Assembly (NCBI GenBank): GCA_038118725.1
Contig: JAYOIK010000101.1
Coordinates: forward strand, 1 to 13,677
DNA: 13,677 bases
Reading direction: 5' to 3'
From: JADHLJ01 sp038118725
GTDB lineage: Bacteria; Pseudomonadota; Alphaproteobacteria; Thalassobaculales; Thalassobaculaceae
Part shown: positions 13,574-13,677 of the stretch, in pieces
Layout: each line of letters begins with the position of its first letter
Position numbering within the stretch: position 1 is the stretch's first letter
Notes under the pieces: generated by a model
What the model saw: only the letters and a program-made list of their open reading frames with translations
The model's database searches: none
What the model was told of the DNA's origin: nothing
Made by a program: the position numbers and the translations under genes

Positions 13574-13677
13574 CCGCATCCCGTCGCCAAGACGCGCCGG
13601 GCGAGGCGCCGAGGCGCCGGGACGTTCTTTGACATTGTTGATAGATCGGAAGGGATGCGCGGGCGGCGTTTGTGTTG
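13574..13677 (+). ncRNA. 16S rRNA precursor leader with boxA (partial)
   Basis: The expected 5' leader of the rRNA operon. GTTCTTTGACA (13624-13634) is a boxA antitermination site, close to the E. coli consensus TGCTCTTTAACA. It is followed by ATTGTTGATAGATCGG and then AAGGGATGCGCGGGCGGCG (13650-13668), a segment typical of alphaproteobacterial rrn leaders. Upstream of boxA, GAGGCGCC is directly repeated and can fold into a GC hairpin. The mature 16S rRNA would begin to the right of the window, so only the leader is present. Confidence 0.8.

Noticed and set aside
13364..13635. Minus-strand frames at the right edge
   Set aside because: They run across the rRNA promoter and leader, whose -35, -10 and boxA explain the sequence.

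Overview
The window looks like chromosomal DNA of a GC-rich alphaproteobacterium, probably of the Rhodospirillales/Rhodospirillaceae type. The evidence is the codon usage, the RHH_4-type ribbon-helix-helix proteins, and an rRNA-operon promoter and leader of alphaproteobacterial form at the right edge. No taxon can be fixed from the sequence alone.

Layout. (1) Positions 1-2640 are visibly richer in A+T than the rest and look like accessory DNA. They hold a putative HTH + PAS-like regulator (278-1072, +), a GNAT-like hypothetical protein converging on it and overlapping its 3' end (965-1711, -), and two tandem RHH_4 DNA-binding proteins (1851-2339, +). A perfect palindrome lies in the divergent gap before the RHH pair. 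(2) A small DUF1971/cupin-like gene (2637-2909, +) is followed by a 335-bp gene-free stretch with four copies of a REP-like element in strictly alternating orientation, ending in a hairpin with a T-tract. (3) A compact minus-strand operon (8038 to 3245) encodes a three-subunit molybdenum hydroxylase (FAD, 2Fe-2S and Mo-cofactor subunits, overlapping by 4 and 8 nt) and an ACMSD/Amidohydro_2-type metalloenzyme. (4) A CspA-family cold-shock gene (8399-8605, +) with a long leader and a strong terminator is divergent from that operon. (5) A second minus-strand pair (10693 to 8706) encodes an SDR dehydrogenase and an Acyl-CoA_dh_2/HsaA-type flavoprotein. A 3-hydroxyacyl-CoA dehydrogenase (10880-11752, +) is divergent from it, and the shared gap holds a perfect 15-bp palindrome. 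(6) A secreted or membrane-anchored M23 peptidoglycan endopeptidase (13243 to 11774, -) is divergent from an rRNA promoter (TTGACA/TATACA), with boxA and a conserved leader at 13544-13677. The 16S gene itself would start beyond the window.

How the parts fit. Regions 3 and 5 read as catabolic: a molybdenum hydroxylase to hydroxylate an organic (possibly heteroaromatic) substrate, a carboxylic or ring-product amidohydrolase/decarboxylase, and a flavin monooxygenase-like enzyme, SDR and 3-hydroxyacyl-CoA dehydrogenase for oxidation. The actual substrates cannot be read from the sequence. The Mo subunit lacks the CO-dehydrogenase active-site loop, so it should not be called a CO dehydrogenase. 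No clearly new multi-gene system is evident. The least ordinary points are the alternating REP-like array, the His-to-Thr change at a catalytic position of the amidohydrolase, the left-end regulatory cluster, and an inverted repeat filling the -35/-10 spacer of the rRNA promoter.
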